Assembly: GCA_001598975.1 (NCBI GenBank)
Contig: BBXU01002905.1
Span: 1-44,025, forward strand
Length of the DNA stretch: 44,025 nt
Reading direction: 5' to 3'
Source: Parachlorella kessleri
Lineage: Eukaryota; Chlorophyta; Trebouxiophyceae; Chlorellales; Chlorellaceae
Shown here one piece after another: positions 1 to 11,500 of this stretch. The position numbers and the translations under genes are program-made. The notes under the pieces are model-generated. The model did not search any database. It was not told the DNA's origin and worked only from the letters and a program-made list of their open reading frames with translations. How positions within the stretch are numbered: the first letter of the stretch is position 1; each line of letters begins with the position of its first letter.

Positions 1-102
1 TCCCCCTTCGGTCCTCAGCACACACACCACATTCCTGCCTGGTCTTCTCTTGTCTTCTTCGTCACGGTGCCCCCTCTTCCCCACCCCCCACGCCCTGTGC
101 AG

Positions 103-3100
103 CCCCGCTGGCGCTCCCGGCCCCCCCGGGCCCCGAGGAGGCGCTGGCGGTGCTGGAGGAGCGCGCCAACGCCCTCATGGCCTGCGTGCCCGTGGGCGCC
201 ATCGAGGTGGCGGGCACGGCGGATACCGGCGACCTAGAGGAGGAAAGCGCGGAGCTGCTGCACCTTAAAGCGGTGGGTGGGGCACCCCTCTGTGGTGTTA
301 ATGCTGTGCCCATGCTGGGTCCATGCTGCTGTGGCTGCTGCATCGATGTTGGGTGGACTGCAGGAGCGGGAGTCCCTGTGTCAAATGCCACTGAGAGCTT
401 TCATGTGCAGCCCTTCTACAGCGCCCATGACGGCTCAGGATGTCTTGCACCATTGTTCCTGCTGGGCTTCCACAAGTGCTGGCGGTGCCACCTTCAGAAG
501 GGTCCACTAAACCCCCCCTCCTGCGCACTCATGCCCACCCACCCACCCACGGACACCCACACCCGCGTCCATACACACAGCCATACATGCAGCATACGCG
601 GCCTGGCAGGCTGGCAGTCGTTCGAACGTGGCCTGCTGTGCCTGCTGTGCTGTGCTGTGCAGGGGCTCCTGATGGTGCTCGCGGCGTTGCCCGGGGAGGC
701 GCTGCCACCCCCGTTTGACCCCGACGCATGGCGGGAAGCGGTGAAAGGCGCGGCCACGCCGCTGGACCTACGCAGGGCGCTGGGGAGGCTGGAGGAGGGG
801 CTGCATAATGATTACGTCAGCCCCGCCTTCCACCGCCGGCCGCTGCTGGTCAAGGGAGCGTGGCTGCCCACAGGTGGGCTGCTGAAAGGCGGGCGGGGGT
901 TGGGATGCTGTAAATTGTCCAGTATAGGGTATCGGGCTAAGGCTTCCATATGATTCCAAGACTTGACTTCTAGTTCCTTTAACTAGGTGGTAAGGCGACG
1001 GGGATTCTCGCTGCAGCTGGTAAGGTATACTAACATGCTGGCCACCCCGTGCACTCCTTGCAATTGCTGGCAGGCAACGAGGTGGCCAGCGCCCTGCCCG
1101 GCAGCACAGCCGCCGACCTGCTGCTGCCCGACGCAGCAGACACGGCAGCAGCAGCGGTGGCCGCAGCGGCTGGCGCAGGCGGCCTGCTGGAGGGCGCCGG
1201 AGGCGCCTCTGGCGCCAGCGCCGCGGCGGAGCCGCTGGCGTGGCTGCCGGCCACGGCTGCCGCCGTGGGGCTGCGGCTGCTGTCGCTGGACGCGTCGCTG
1301 TTCTACAGCAGCGGGGCGGGGCCGACGCGCGAGCGGCTGGAGGTGCGCGCATGTGGGATTTTGCAACTTCTGGGCTAGGGCCATAGCAACTGCCTGGCAT
1401 CGCACCTGGGCTCATGGTAGCTGCACACTTGTGGTTGTGACGACCTTCTCCAGGCAGACCCACAGACGCATCAGGCCTGTGCCAGCCACTAGGTGGGACA
1501 GTGCCACAGCTTTCTTTGTCTTATGCCACGCAGGGGTACAAGTACATCCAGCGGCCTGCTCCTCCCAGCGCTCCCCGTAGCACGATGTCAGGCCTGCCCA
1601 TCAGTGAGTGGCATCACGGCCTGCGTATCTATACTTCTGCCTTGATCTCACTTTAAATCCCAGCGCTCTTTGAAGGACCTTTCCAGCATTGACCTGGCTC
1701 TATGGAGAAGCTTTGCATCATTGACCTGGAAGGCCCTCCCTGGGCAATTTCCACTCATGTGCCTGAGTCCTCTTCTGCCTGCCTGCCTGCAGGTGCGGGC
1801 GGCCGAGCTCGGCCCACCCTCTTCCCGCCCTTCCCCGGCCGGCTGCTGTTTGGCCCCCGGCTGGAGTTCAGCTTCCCCCTCACCCAGTTCCAGAAGGACT
1901 GGGCCACGGGCAGCTCCACCATACTGGCCGCCCCCAAGCCCAAGGGCGTGGGCAAGGGGAGGGGGCAGCGCAGGTGCGGCGCTAGGGGGGTGCTGATCCC
2001 TGTCTAAACCATGCATACATTGTGAGGATGATGTATTCGTCCATAGTCCTTTTCAAAGCCGTGGCCGGTAACTCCCTTGAAAGGAGCAAGTGCGATGCGG
2101 GTTGGGAAGTAGGGTGGTGGCGGAGCACCGTATTTGGATTCTCTTCTGTACTGGGTGCTGCTGCCGCCCAGGTTTAGCAAACAGGAGAGCACCCGCAAGC
2201 AGCCACGAAGTGGGGAACTCGCCTTGGCATGGCTGATGCATATCCTGTACAGCCTTGATTGCTGAGTTCCTTGCCTGAGTGCCCTTGCTGCAGAACGGGC
2301 GGTCGTGGCAGCCGAGGCGGAGGGCGCGGCGGCGGCGCGGCCGGGCGGCCCAGCAGCCGGGCGGCCAGCGTGGCGGGAGCCGCAAACAAGAAGGGGGCCC
2401 CGGGCAAGGAGGATAACTCGGGTACGTTGGGGGTACCTGAGGGCCAAGGCCCTCAAGCAGCTGCCTTTCTTGAACGGGGGCGTATGCCTGAGTCGCGGTG
2501 AGCCAAGTGCATCTTGTGGGCCACACTGCCAGACGGGGTGGGGCGGCGGGGGCGGCTTGCCAACCATTTGCTACCCCAGGTCTATGAGGAGCATTTGAAG
2601 CAGCTAGACTTGAGTGGAGCCAGGCGGCAGCATCAGGACAAAATGGGCGCTGAGGGCGGCTCGCGGGTTGCCGTCAACTGGCTTGGTGCTTGTGCTATGA
2701 GGGACACATGGAGAAGCTTGGTGGGATAGACCTTTGATTGTGCTTTTTGTTGGTTTCCCCGTCCGGACGGGGTGGTGCATGCCATTAAGAATTGGTACTT
2801 GGAACTTGTGGTTTGTGGGCATAGTACATCCTGGCTTCTTGTTGGCCCCATTTGGGGGACTCACGGCAGCATGGTCAGGTGGCGGTACGCTGTTAGACTA
2901 GACTAGACTTCTTGAACGGAGCCAGCACGTGTTTGCCCTGGACTGAATGAATGCATACGCCCAGGCGGCAAGGCACAGCCGCAGCTGCGCCTCAAGTGGT
3001 GCCTCAAAGGGACCAACCACAGGAGTCTGCCCCTGCAATGTCTGCCCCTGCCAAAAGGGCCCCAGCATGGCTCACACGCATGCATCCCTCACCCAGTGTG

Positions 3101-4079
3101 CCGCCCTTGCGGCAAGGCAAGCTGCAGGGATGGCACTTGCCAGCTGTCACACTACACTGGTGCATCTGTCGTCCTCCTTGGTGCAGACTCTGAGCGGCAT
3201 TACGGGACCGATTTTGACGACGACGAGGATGAGGGCATGGAGTTTGCCAGCGCGCCCCCGCCAGGTTAGTCGGAGGGTGATGAGTCGGCCTTCTGGCGTC
3301 TGCACCCCGCGCATATTTGACATCTCTGCTGTGCCGGCCTTGCAGTAGGGAGGCATGGTGGATGGGTGAGCCAGTGCATGTGCTGCCTTCCTGGGCAATG
3401 CAGAGACTGGTGTTGCTAACTTACCGAGCCTGCCCTGGGCTGTGGTCACCTGCGGCCCTTGCAGCCAGCCCAGGAGCCTCAGTCAGCTTGACTCATCTGC
3501 CAGCCTAGGTACCTGATTTTGCCGGTACACACATCCAAGGCCCATGGTGGGGTTGCCTGCGGCGTCACCGGTGACTAGTGAGTGATGTCCCCTTGACGGC
3601 TCAGCTTCCCCTGCTGCCTGTACTGCAGTGTACGGCTCCATGGGTCCCTCTGGCGCCCCCTCCGAGGCAGCTGCGGATGATGACAGAGACGAGGAGATTA
3701 GCGGTGAGCTGTGCATACGTCCCGTTTACGGGTGATGGCAAGGTTTCCTCTCGGAGCCTGGCAGAGAGGCGAGAAGGGGTGGGGGGCACTGTTTGGCTGG
3801 GCGCTTGTGTATGTGGTGAGCAAGAGTTGGTTAAGTGGAAGGTGATTACTGGGCCCTGCAAATGGCTGGCAGGGCCAGTGGTCCATGGGCTTCCATAGTG
3901 GTGGAGTGTGAAGTTGATAGTGGGACTGGCTTGACTGGTTGCGAGCGGGTGGCTGCACAAAGTTGCTTTGGCAAGCCGTGCGCCCCACCAGCTGGGATAC
4001 AGATGCATGCAGAGCTTCAACGCGGCAGGTGCATCCTCCCTATGCAGATGCTGACGAGGAAGTGAGCGTTGGCGCTTAG
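103..4079 (+). CDS. RLT-like (homeobox-DDT family) chromatin protein, C-terminal part; 5' end outside window
   Basis: Nine exons join in frame: 103-272, 663-873, 1074-1342, 1534-1603, 1793-1973, 2294-2421, 3187-3264, 3629-3703 and 4048-4079, giving about 403 residues and a TAG stop. All introns are GT-AG. The helical block in exons 2-3 (RRALGRLEEGL, then AAVGLRLLSLDASLF) resembles the WSD/D-TOX region of plant RLT (RINGLET) proteins, where a run like AAAKTSTVSALALRIYALDAA follows a leucine-rich helix. RLT proteins are nuclear partners of ISWI remodellers. Exon 4 carries YKYIQRP, exon 6 is an RGG-like Gly/Arg region, and exons 7-9 form an acidic tail (DFDDDEDEGMEF, DDDRDEE, DADEE). The homeodomain and DDT domain would lie left of position 1 and are not seen. 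An extra phase-0 exon near 2580-2680 (VYEEHLKQLDL) is possible with a different upstream donor. Family assignment is inference; the exon chain is well supported by phase. Confidence 0.6.
2842..2910 (+). repeat. 70-nt repeat, copy 1 (intron of the RLT-like gene)
   Basis: It starts TTGGCCCCATTTGGGGGAC, continues through a CACGGCAGCATGGTCAGGTG block and ends with GACTAGACTAGAC. A copy with few differences lies at 38526-38598 on the same strand. Confidence 0.8.
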
Positions 4080-4381
4080 GCGACGGGTGACGCTGCAGTG
4101 TGCCTGCCAGAGGTCGACGAGGAGGGTAGCTGGCAGCCAAGATATCTGTTGACTGTGGCAGGTAGTATGACATGTGATTCAGTTGTGCCTTGGATTTGAC
4201 AGGGTGGCGTGCGAGGGTGTCTATACCTTCATCCATGCCCCGCTGCAAGTGTATGCCCTATTGTCCTGCTTGTCCTCCTTCTGCTGAGTGTTGATACGAC
4301 TGCTTTACGGCACCAGCTTTGAACTTGTGCTGTCCCGGACCATTGATACGCACTGCTTGGAGGCATCACCACATTGATTTC

Positions 4382-4386
4382 TGTAA
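4382..4386 (+). terminator. TGTAA polyadenylation signal of the RLT-like gene
   Basis: TGTAA occurs about 300 nt after the stop codon at 4079. This pentamer is the usual poly(A) signal in Chlamydomonadales. The distance is reasonable for a 3' UTR. Confidence 0.5.
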
Positions 4387-4989
4387 GATGTGCCCACAGT
4401 CGAAGCAGGGGTTGCTGGCCAACCTTGGGTCTGAAGCTCGCAAGCTCAGGCTGGACATGCAAGGAAGAGACCACATGGGGGGGGTTGTAGAAAGGCTTGC
4501 AAGGCCCACAAGATCACCCACCACCACTGCGGCGTGATAAAGCTGGAAGCAGTGCTAGGCGCTCCAGTAACCTCAAGCTGCTGGGGGCAGTAGCTAAATC
4601 ATTCCAGACAGCTCAGCAGAGGTGGTGTACAGCTAGTAAGGAGGTATACAGGGTGCCATGCTTTAAGCACTGACATGGCTGAAATCGTGGATGAAAGAAT
4701 GGCTCCCCCTTCTGGATCCCGTCCTTGGCGGGAACGGTATCCGTGGTGGCTGCCCTTGGGAGCTGGCCGCAATCATGCCCAGCCCACACAGGGGTGCTAT
4801 TGAAGATCTAGTCTCTTGAATATCGCGCAAAAGCTTTCCGACTGCGAGGGCGGCTTGGCCTAGGAAGCACTCCCTGTTTGCTCCCTTTTCAAGTCTCCAA
4901 CGTCATAACGGAATACCCAAGAAGTAACCAATTCCTGTATCATCACTCCATCAGTTGCTTGACATCCAGCCGCAGCACCCCTCAAAATC
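4387..4989. other. Intergenic, putative promoter/5' UTR of eIF3f
   Basis: About 600 nt between the presumed poly(A) site of the upstream gene and the eIF3f start codon. I see no open frame with coding character and no clear TATA box. It should hold the eIF3f promoter and 5' UTR. Confidence 0.4.
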
Positions 4990-7698
4990 ATGAGCGCCCC
5001 TCTCACCCTGCCCCTTGGGGTGACTGAAAACTCTGTGAGGGTTCATCCAGTGGTGCTCTTCACAGTCTGCGATGCGTACATCCGGCGCAACGACGGCCAG
5101 GATAGGATCATCGGCACTCTGCTGGGCACTATTGCGGACGGCGTGGTGGATGTGAAGAACTGCTATGCAGTGCCGCACAGCGAAGCCAACGACCAAGTGA
5201 GTTGCAGACATAGCATGGTGTGGGGATTTGGTGGTATAGGCAGGCGGCAGAGGGACCACTTGAGCAGTAGTTGCGTTGGTGGGGACGGCACAGCGACATT
5301 GAGGCTTATTCACATGGCTTGGGTCACAGCTGCACGCCACTTGGTCCACCTGGGACGCCGCCATTGTTTGTGCCTCAACTGACCAAGGTCTTCCCCTGGG
5401 GCCCCTCCGGCGCAGGTTGCCGTGGACGTGCAGCACCAGCAGACCATGGCACAGCTGCATCAGAAGGTCAACCCCTCCGAGCGGGTGGTGGGCTGGTTTT
5501 CCACCGGCAGCGATGTGTCCGGCAGCGACGCGTTGATACACGCCTTCTATGCACAGGAGTGCACCAACCCGGTGGGTGCACCTTATGGCTGGAGCAGGGT
5601 GGTGACAGCGACAGGGGACGCCCACAACTGGGGCCGGCTGAGCCCTCGGTAGCAGAGACATGCTTAGCACCGCAAGCATCGGCTTGTGCATATGGTCATG
5701 GCCCAAGGAAGGCCCAGCAGTGCGTCCTACACATGGAGGGGCCCAGGGTTTGCAGCTCAGGGGATCTGTGCGGGAAACCGTGGATGTGCAGGATGAACAC
5801 AGGGTGCCTGTGACATGCAATGCCACACCAGTGCCGCCCAAGCACAGCACAGCTGTCATGGCAAAAGCAAGTATTTAAGCCCTGCAACCGCCTCATGGCC
5901 TGGCTGGCACCTAAGTTACGACTCACTAATACCTTGTTACATGGCATCCTGTCGTGGCTAGATACCCCTGGGGGAGGGAGTTGGGGTGTGGGGATGGGGC
6001 CCAGGTAGGGAGGGATCAGACCCATGTCAATTACGATGGGGTGCACGCTTTTGAGGAGCCCCCTCACAAGTCAACAACAGTTTAAATTGGACATCACCTC
6101 GTCAGCCTCATCCCTCAAAGTCAGCAGGACGGGTAGCAGGCACCTGACACCCAGTCAGCGGCAGTGGGCATATTAGGACGCCTTTTGGTGCTTGTACTCT
6201 ATATTGTGATTTAGTCGCGGGCTGCGAGTGTTGAGGTTAGATTTCTCACCTGCTGCCTGCTGCCCTGCTGACTGTGCAGGTGCACCTCACAGTCGACACA
6301 CAGATGAGGGGTGGCAAGATGGGCATCCGGGCATACGTCTCTCGCATGTTGTCCATCCAGGTGGGTTGCTGGCGCATGTGGCGCGCTTAGTTGTGACGAC
6401 AGGTACTCACAAACTGCTGCACAGCGGTCCAACCTGGTGCGGAGCGTTGTTCCCTGTTGTGGTGTGCTGCTGCCTGGGCACCAGCTGCCCTGTGGTTCTT
6501 TTCTGTAAGAAGAAGCTGATCGTGTGCCGTGCACATGTTACCTGGCAGGCTGAGCACGCTGCGCCGCGCTGTGCTGTGCTCTGCAGGGCCGCGAGCTGGC
6601 TCGGGAGTTCCAGGAAGTGCAGTGTGAAGTGAAGACGGTGGAGGCGGAGCGGCTAGGGGTGGACCTTTTGCAGTCAGGTGAGAGGCGCCCTAGGAGGAGT
6701 GGTGAAAGAGCTACATTCGTAGTAGCATGGCCACCACGTGTTTGGTCTTGCTTGGGGCGGCACGTTGCTATAGGTTGGTGGTCATGCAACAACTGGCGGG
6801 GCCAGCGCGGTGTTCGTGGGGAGAATGCGGGTTGCGTCAAGTAAAAAGACCTCTCCCTTGACGCTCAGCGCTGCCACGATGTGCACAAGGGGGTGGCCCA
6901 AGTGCCAATCACACAAAGGCCGCCGGTGGCACAGCCTCAAATCCCTGGAGGCTGAGCCCTCCTTGGGCGCGCTGCCCACGGTCCGGTGTGCTGCGCTGTG
7001 CTGTGCAGAGGAGGTGGACAAGATCCCCGACGACATGGAGTCCCTGGTGGCGTCCTTTGACCGCCTGGAGGCCAGCCTGGCGCAGGCGCAAGACTATGTG
7101 GGCGCCGTGGTAGCGGGGAAGCGCAAGGGCAGCGTGGCGGTGGGGCGGTACCTTGCGGAGACCATCGCCTCGGTGCCCCACTTTGGCCAGGAGGAGTTTG
7201 AGCGGCTCATGGAGGCAAGTGCTCTGTTGTGGTTGGTCTGCTTGGGCCCCCTGCGTTCTTCGGGGGCTGGGCTGTGGCGGCGCTGCTGATGTGGGGTTGG
7301 CGCTGCTCGCTTGGTGTGTATGTGGGTCTCCTAGCTGTGAAAAGGGTGCCTGACTTGCGGCCTTGCGAAATGTTGGCAGCTTGCTGCAATGCGCTTGGCT
7401 GTACCTCAGACACTGCAGTAACTGCTGTTTGGCGATGGCAGTGTGGCCTTCCATGGCATTCCATGCTGCACCTAAGCAAGGGTGCTGTGCATGTCCCGCC
7501 TTGCATGGCAGCATGAATAGTGCACCACTGCTTTCACTCTCTAACGACAGCTGGCCTCCTTACGCTATGCGTTACGCATGCTGTGCTGTGCAGGACAACA
7601 TGAATGATGTCCTGCTCGTCATGTACCTTTCAAACCTCATCAGGGCACATATTGCCCTGGCAGACAAGCTTGGCACCATGCAGCTACCTCTGTTGTGA
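4990..7698 (+). CDS. EIF3F: Translation initiation factor 3 subunit F (eIF3f)
   Basis: Six exons (4990-5196, 5416-5571, 6280-6360, 6587-6677, 7009-7214, 7594-7698) encode 281 residues, close to plant eIF3f. The protein is an MPN-domain subunit of the cytoplasmic eIF3 complex, which loads mRNA onto the 40S subunit. Residues 10-60 contain VRVHPVVLFTVCDAYIRR and the GTLLG strand, followed by ERVVGWFSTG. The metal-binding HxH of JAMM proteases is absent, as expected for a non-catalytic MPN subunit. The C-terminal half (DKIPDDMESLVASFDRLE, then VLLVMYLSNLIRAHIALADK) matches the helical tail of the family. The ATG at 4990 gives the expected N-terminus. Intron 5 (7215-7593) begins with GC: the donor is GAG|GCAAGT, and only this choice keeps the phase with the conserved last exon. 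Several acceptors share a GCTGTGCTGTGCAG-like tract. Confidence 0.95.
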
Positions 7699-7935
7699 TA
7701 CGCGAGTGGATTGGCTGTTGTTTTGTAGCCCAGACTAATCTTGTGGGGTTTACCTTGTCCTGGCACGATGCACCTGCCCCTGTTGCCAAGTGCCTGATAG
7801 TATTGTGAGGGTTCAAGTTTTCCTCTCTCTGGAGCACTTGCACAGCCTAGGCAGTGGCGATGGTATGTTGTTAGTGCTGGGCATGATGGAGCTCCACATG
7901 TGATGATTGCTTGCGAGGCTGCCGCTCACATCTAT

Positions 7936-7940
7936 TGTAA
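7936..7940 (+). terminator. TGTAA polyadenylation signal of eIF3f
   Basis: TGTAA lies 238 nt after the eIF3f stop. A second TGTAA at 8136-8140 could be an alternative site. The sequence between is T/G-rich, as in algal 3' UTRs. Confidence 0.5.
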
Positions 7941-8586
7941 TACAAGTTGCATGGCAGAAACTGTGCGCACCACGCAGCGGTTCCTGCTATGGCTAGTGCT
8001 TGCGTTGCCTGGAATTGCTGCATTTTTCTTGGGGACAGCTTATGATGCCTTGGGGTGAGATGCTGGTGTCCTGGCTTGTTACGACGTGGTGATTGGCAAT
8101 TGTGCCTGCACCACGTAGCTGATGGGTTACGCTTCTGTAAGATGTTCCTGATCACTCGTTCTGTACTTTAGACTTCTAAGTCCACTGTCGAGCACACACC
8201 GTATGGCAGCAGTCAACTGGTTTCTAGTTGAACCGGCGAGGCTAGTTGAACAGGCAGGGCAGCCGTAAGCTCATGCAAATTTCCAATTATGACCCAAATA
8301 AGTCAGCATTCAGCTCTCGTACAGCTGCATGCAACCGGGGTTTGTGGAAGAGGATGACCCTTGCTATCATGTGCGTCCCATCATAAAGAGGGTCGCGCCG
8401 TCCCAGCAACTGAGTTATCGTGCTGCGAGTGCTGCGCACCCAGACCCCATCCTGAAACGACTTTCAATCGAGAGCGTGTCGGAATGAACCCTTGGAGCGC
8501 TTCCAAGCCGTCTCGAGCCGTCTTGATATGTTACGTATTGGATGTCTTATCATGTGATACAACATGAGCATTGAGGTTGTAGCTTG
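7941..8586. other. Intergenic between eIF3f and the alpha/beta hydrolase gene
   Basis: No coding region is supported here. It contains a second TGTAA (8136-8140) and then presumably the promoter and 5' UTR of the hydrolase gene. No TATA box or repeat is obvious. Confidence 0.35.
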
Positions 8587-11500
8587 ATGTTGTCCCTTGG
8601 GACCAAGAGACTCTTGCTCCGCACCTTTGCCAAGCCTCTGTTTCCTGCCTGCAACATGCCGCACACTGCACACATGCGGCGCACAGCGTCTACTGAGGCA
8701 CTGCCAGGCCGCCAGTCCAGGCCTCCTCTCCAGGCCGGCATCGCCCTGCGTGCCTGCTTTCGGCAGCATGGATTGAGCTTTGGTCTGCCCAGTGAGATGT
8801 GGGGCGTAGCGTCTTTAGCCCTCCACCTCTCCAAGGGAGGGCCTGGGCCAGTGCTGACTCGGGCAGCGTCCGCCTGGCAGGCAAGTAACTGGGGTAGGCT
8901 ACTGCTCCCATGTCGCATCTTGCTTGGTGGGGGGGGTCGCAACTTTCTATCAATGGCAGTGCCGTATCTGCTTCATTCATAGTTGTGACGCTCAAGCGAA
9001 AACTGCCCTTCCTCAGAAAATGGTTACAGTTGATATGTTGCCAACTTGCCTGGCATCTACTGCCTCGCCTGTTGCAGCCATTCTCATCGTCAGCTGCACA
9101 GCCGCAGCCTTCAGGCGACGAACCCAAATCCATAGCAGAGGCGCTGGAGTACAAGCCCACACTGAGCGTGCTGCAAGACGTGCTTTGCCTGCTGACCTCT
9201 GCTAGCATCTGCGCTGCGGTCTATGCCGCCACAACCCCCGCAACCATCCAGCTGAGATATGCGGCTGGCATGGCACTGCTCTTTGGCGCGCTCCTGGCCG
9301 TCAGCAGAGGCTGGCTGCTGGAGCATAAGTACAAGGTGCGGTCGCTGGTTCTGCTGGCGTTGTGTGGTACTGCTGCACGATTGTGCGATACCACAACAGG
9401 CGTTGTGACTACTGCAGGCATTTTGCAACCCAGGGGCAAACACCTTGTTTGTCTGTAGGATTGATCAGCCTGCATCCCTGCTCCGCGGTAGCATACCGCA
9501 TGCTGCTGGTACTTTGTCATGATTGAGGAAGGCTGCCATAAAACTTACGCAAGAGGGCTGGCTCCGTGGCCTAGCTAGCTGCACGTGACCCGAAAATGAA
9601 AGCGTGGCACTGGCAGCAGCCAGTCTTGGACAACTCATGTGGGTGGTTTCGAACCAGGTCATGCCACAGCTTGCACATATCGCTGCCGCTGGCGCCATAC
9701 CCACCGCCACGAAAGCGCGGTCTGTTGTTGACTGCAGGCCGTGCAGAGGAGCCCACGAGAGCTGGCTACCCTGGACTCCAAGTTCCTTGAAGTCGACGGC
9801 ATTGAGGTGCATTACAAGGCGCACAGACCTCGGGAGCCGTTGCCGCCCTGGCAGGCTTCACATGCTTCCACAGCTGCTGCTGATGCTGCTGGAGGCCTGT
9901 CACCGGCTACTCTAGCAACAGAAGCAGCACCAGGGCAGCAGGGGGAAGCCGAAGCGGCAGCGGGAGCCCAGCAGGCGCAGGAGCAGCAGCAGGAGGGCGC
10001 TGGGCGTGCTGTGCACTGCCTGCATGGCTTTGGCGCCAGCGCCTTCAGCTGGAGCTTCGTGCTGGATGACTTGGCAAAGACGCTGGGGGCGGTGGTCACA
10101 GCGCATGACATGCCTGGTTTTGGGCTGACACAAAGGTGGATGGGGCAGAGAGTATGTGTTACGGGACCATGCCGGTGCAGGAGCTGGTTCAGACCCATGC
10201 AGGCATTGCCGAAATGCTTCTGCAGTAGGTGTGCCGAGCAGGGTGGTACTGAAATGTGGTGCTAAAAAGGTGGTTTCCCACCCCAAGCCGCAATTTTCGT
10301 AAGAGGACTGTCATAGCTCCCAACCCCTCCAGGGTCAGCAAGGTGGGGCTTATTATCTACCTCGCCCAGGTACTATCAAAAGTTGACGCCCGCACTGAAC
10401 GCCAGAGCAGGGAGGTCCCAGCATGCCCTCTTAGTACGCCTCGATGTTGCTGTACGTGGTCGGTCCTCCCTTGCAGGCCGTCCAGTCGCCGATACTACAC
10501 CCTTGGGTTCAATGGAGTTGCTGCCAGGGCTGTGATGGAGCAAGAGCTCGAAACCCAAGCCAAGCGGCAGCAGCAACAGCAGCCTCTTGGCACAGCCGGT
10601 GCAGCAACGGGCGAGGCACGCGCTGGGGGAGCGGGACCCCAGGGCGAGCCGCAGCGGGTGCTGATTGGGCACAGCATGGGCGGCGCGGCAGTGGCTGAAA
10701 GCATCATCAACAACCCCGAGGTACGCTTGGTGGCTTGCCGCACCTTGGCAGTGTGTATATTAAGGTGGCTAGCATATGCGTCATAGTTACCGCTGATAGG
10801 AAGTCAGAATGCTTGGCTGGCAGAGGTTATCTTGAGGTAGAGCACTTGCAGGTTACGGCGGCAGCGTACTGGCTGCGAGCAGAGCACCATTGCTTTCTTG
10901 ACGCTCCAGTGCGGGGACGCTCGCTGCCTGTGATCACATACCCTGGCCGGCAAGCGAGGATTCTGTCTCAAGATGTAACACCATACTCGCTACCCCTCCT
11001 ACAGGGCATCTCCGCGGTGGTGCTTGTGGCTCCCGCCGTCGTGGCGCTGTGGCCGGGACCGCCTCAGCAGGCAAAGCGGGACCCCGTCGCGGCTGGGCTT
11101 GCGGTGGTGGAGGAGGTGGTATCTGCCCAGGATGCCCCCAAGATCCTCGAAGTGGAGCCCTCGCCGGCAGCGCAGCAGGCACAGCAGCCCCAGGCCAGGG
11201 GCGCCGTCACCCCCCTGGGCAGGACCAGCAGCGGAGCAGAAGCCGGGCGCACCGAGGAGGGCCCCAGCGGCAGCCCCAGCGGGCGCAGCGGCCCACAAGC
11301 CACGCTGCAGTTTCGCCACCACGTGGCCCGCTCAAGACCGCTGAGGGTAGCCCTGGCTGTGGGCCAGGCCGCCGCCTTCTACCTGCTGCAAGTCGTGGTC
11401 CGGCTGGCCACGCCCCTGCTGGTGGTGCTGCTCCGGCGGCTTGTGCGCAACCGGAGGTGAGGGGGCGGGGGCCGCTGTTGCCAGGTGTGTGTTTGTGCTG

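Noticed and set aside
768..1463. 231-codon open frame on the minus strand
   Set aside because: Antisense to RLT-like exons; Arg/Pro/Ala-rich as expected for the reverse of GC-rich coding DNA.
4951..5859. 302-codon open frame on the minus strand
   Set aside because: It runs antisense to conserved eIF3f exons and an intron, has low-complexity composition, and matches nothing known to me.
9559..9675. tRNA-like start (GGCTCCGTGGCCTAGC) and a GGTTTCGAACC T-loop-like motif
   Set aside because: No acceptor stem can be closed and the T-arm spacing is wrong; the stretch lies in a hydrolase intron.
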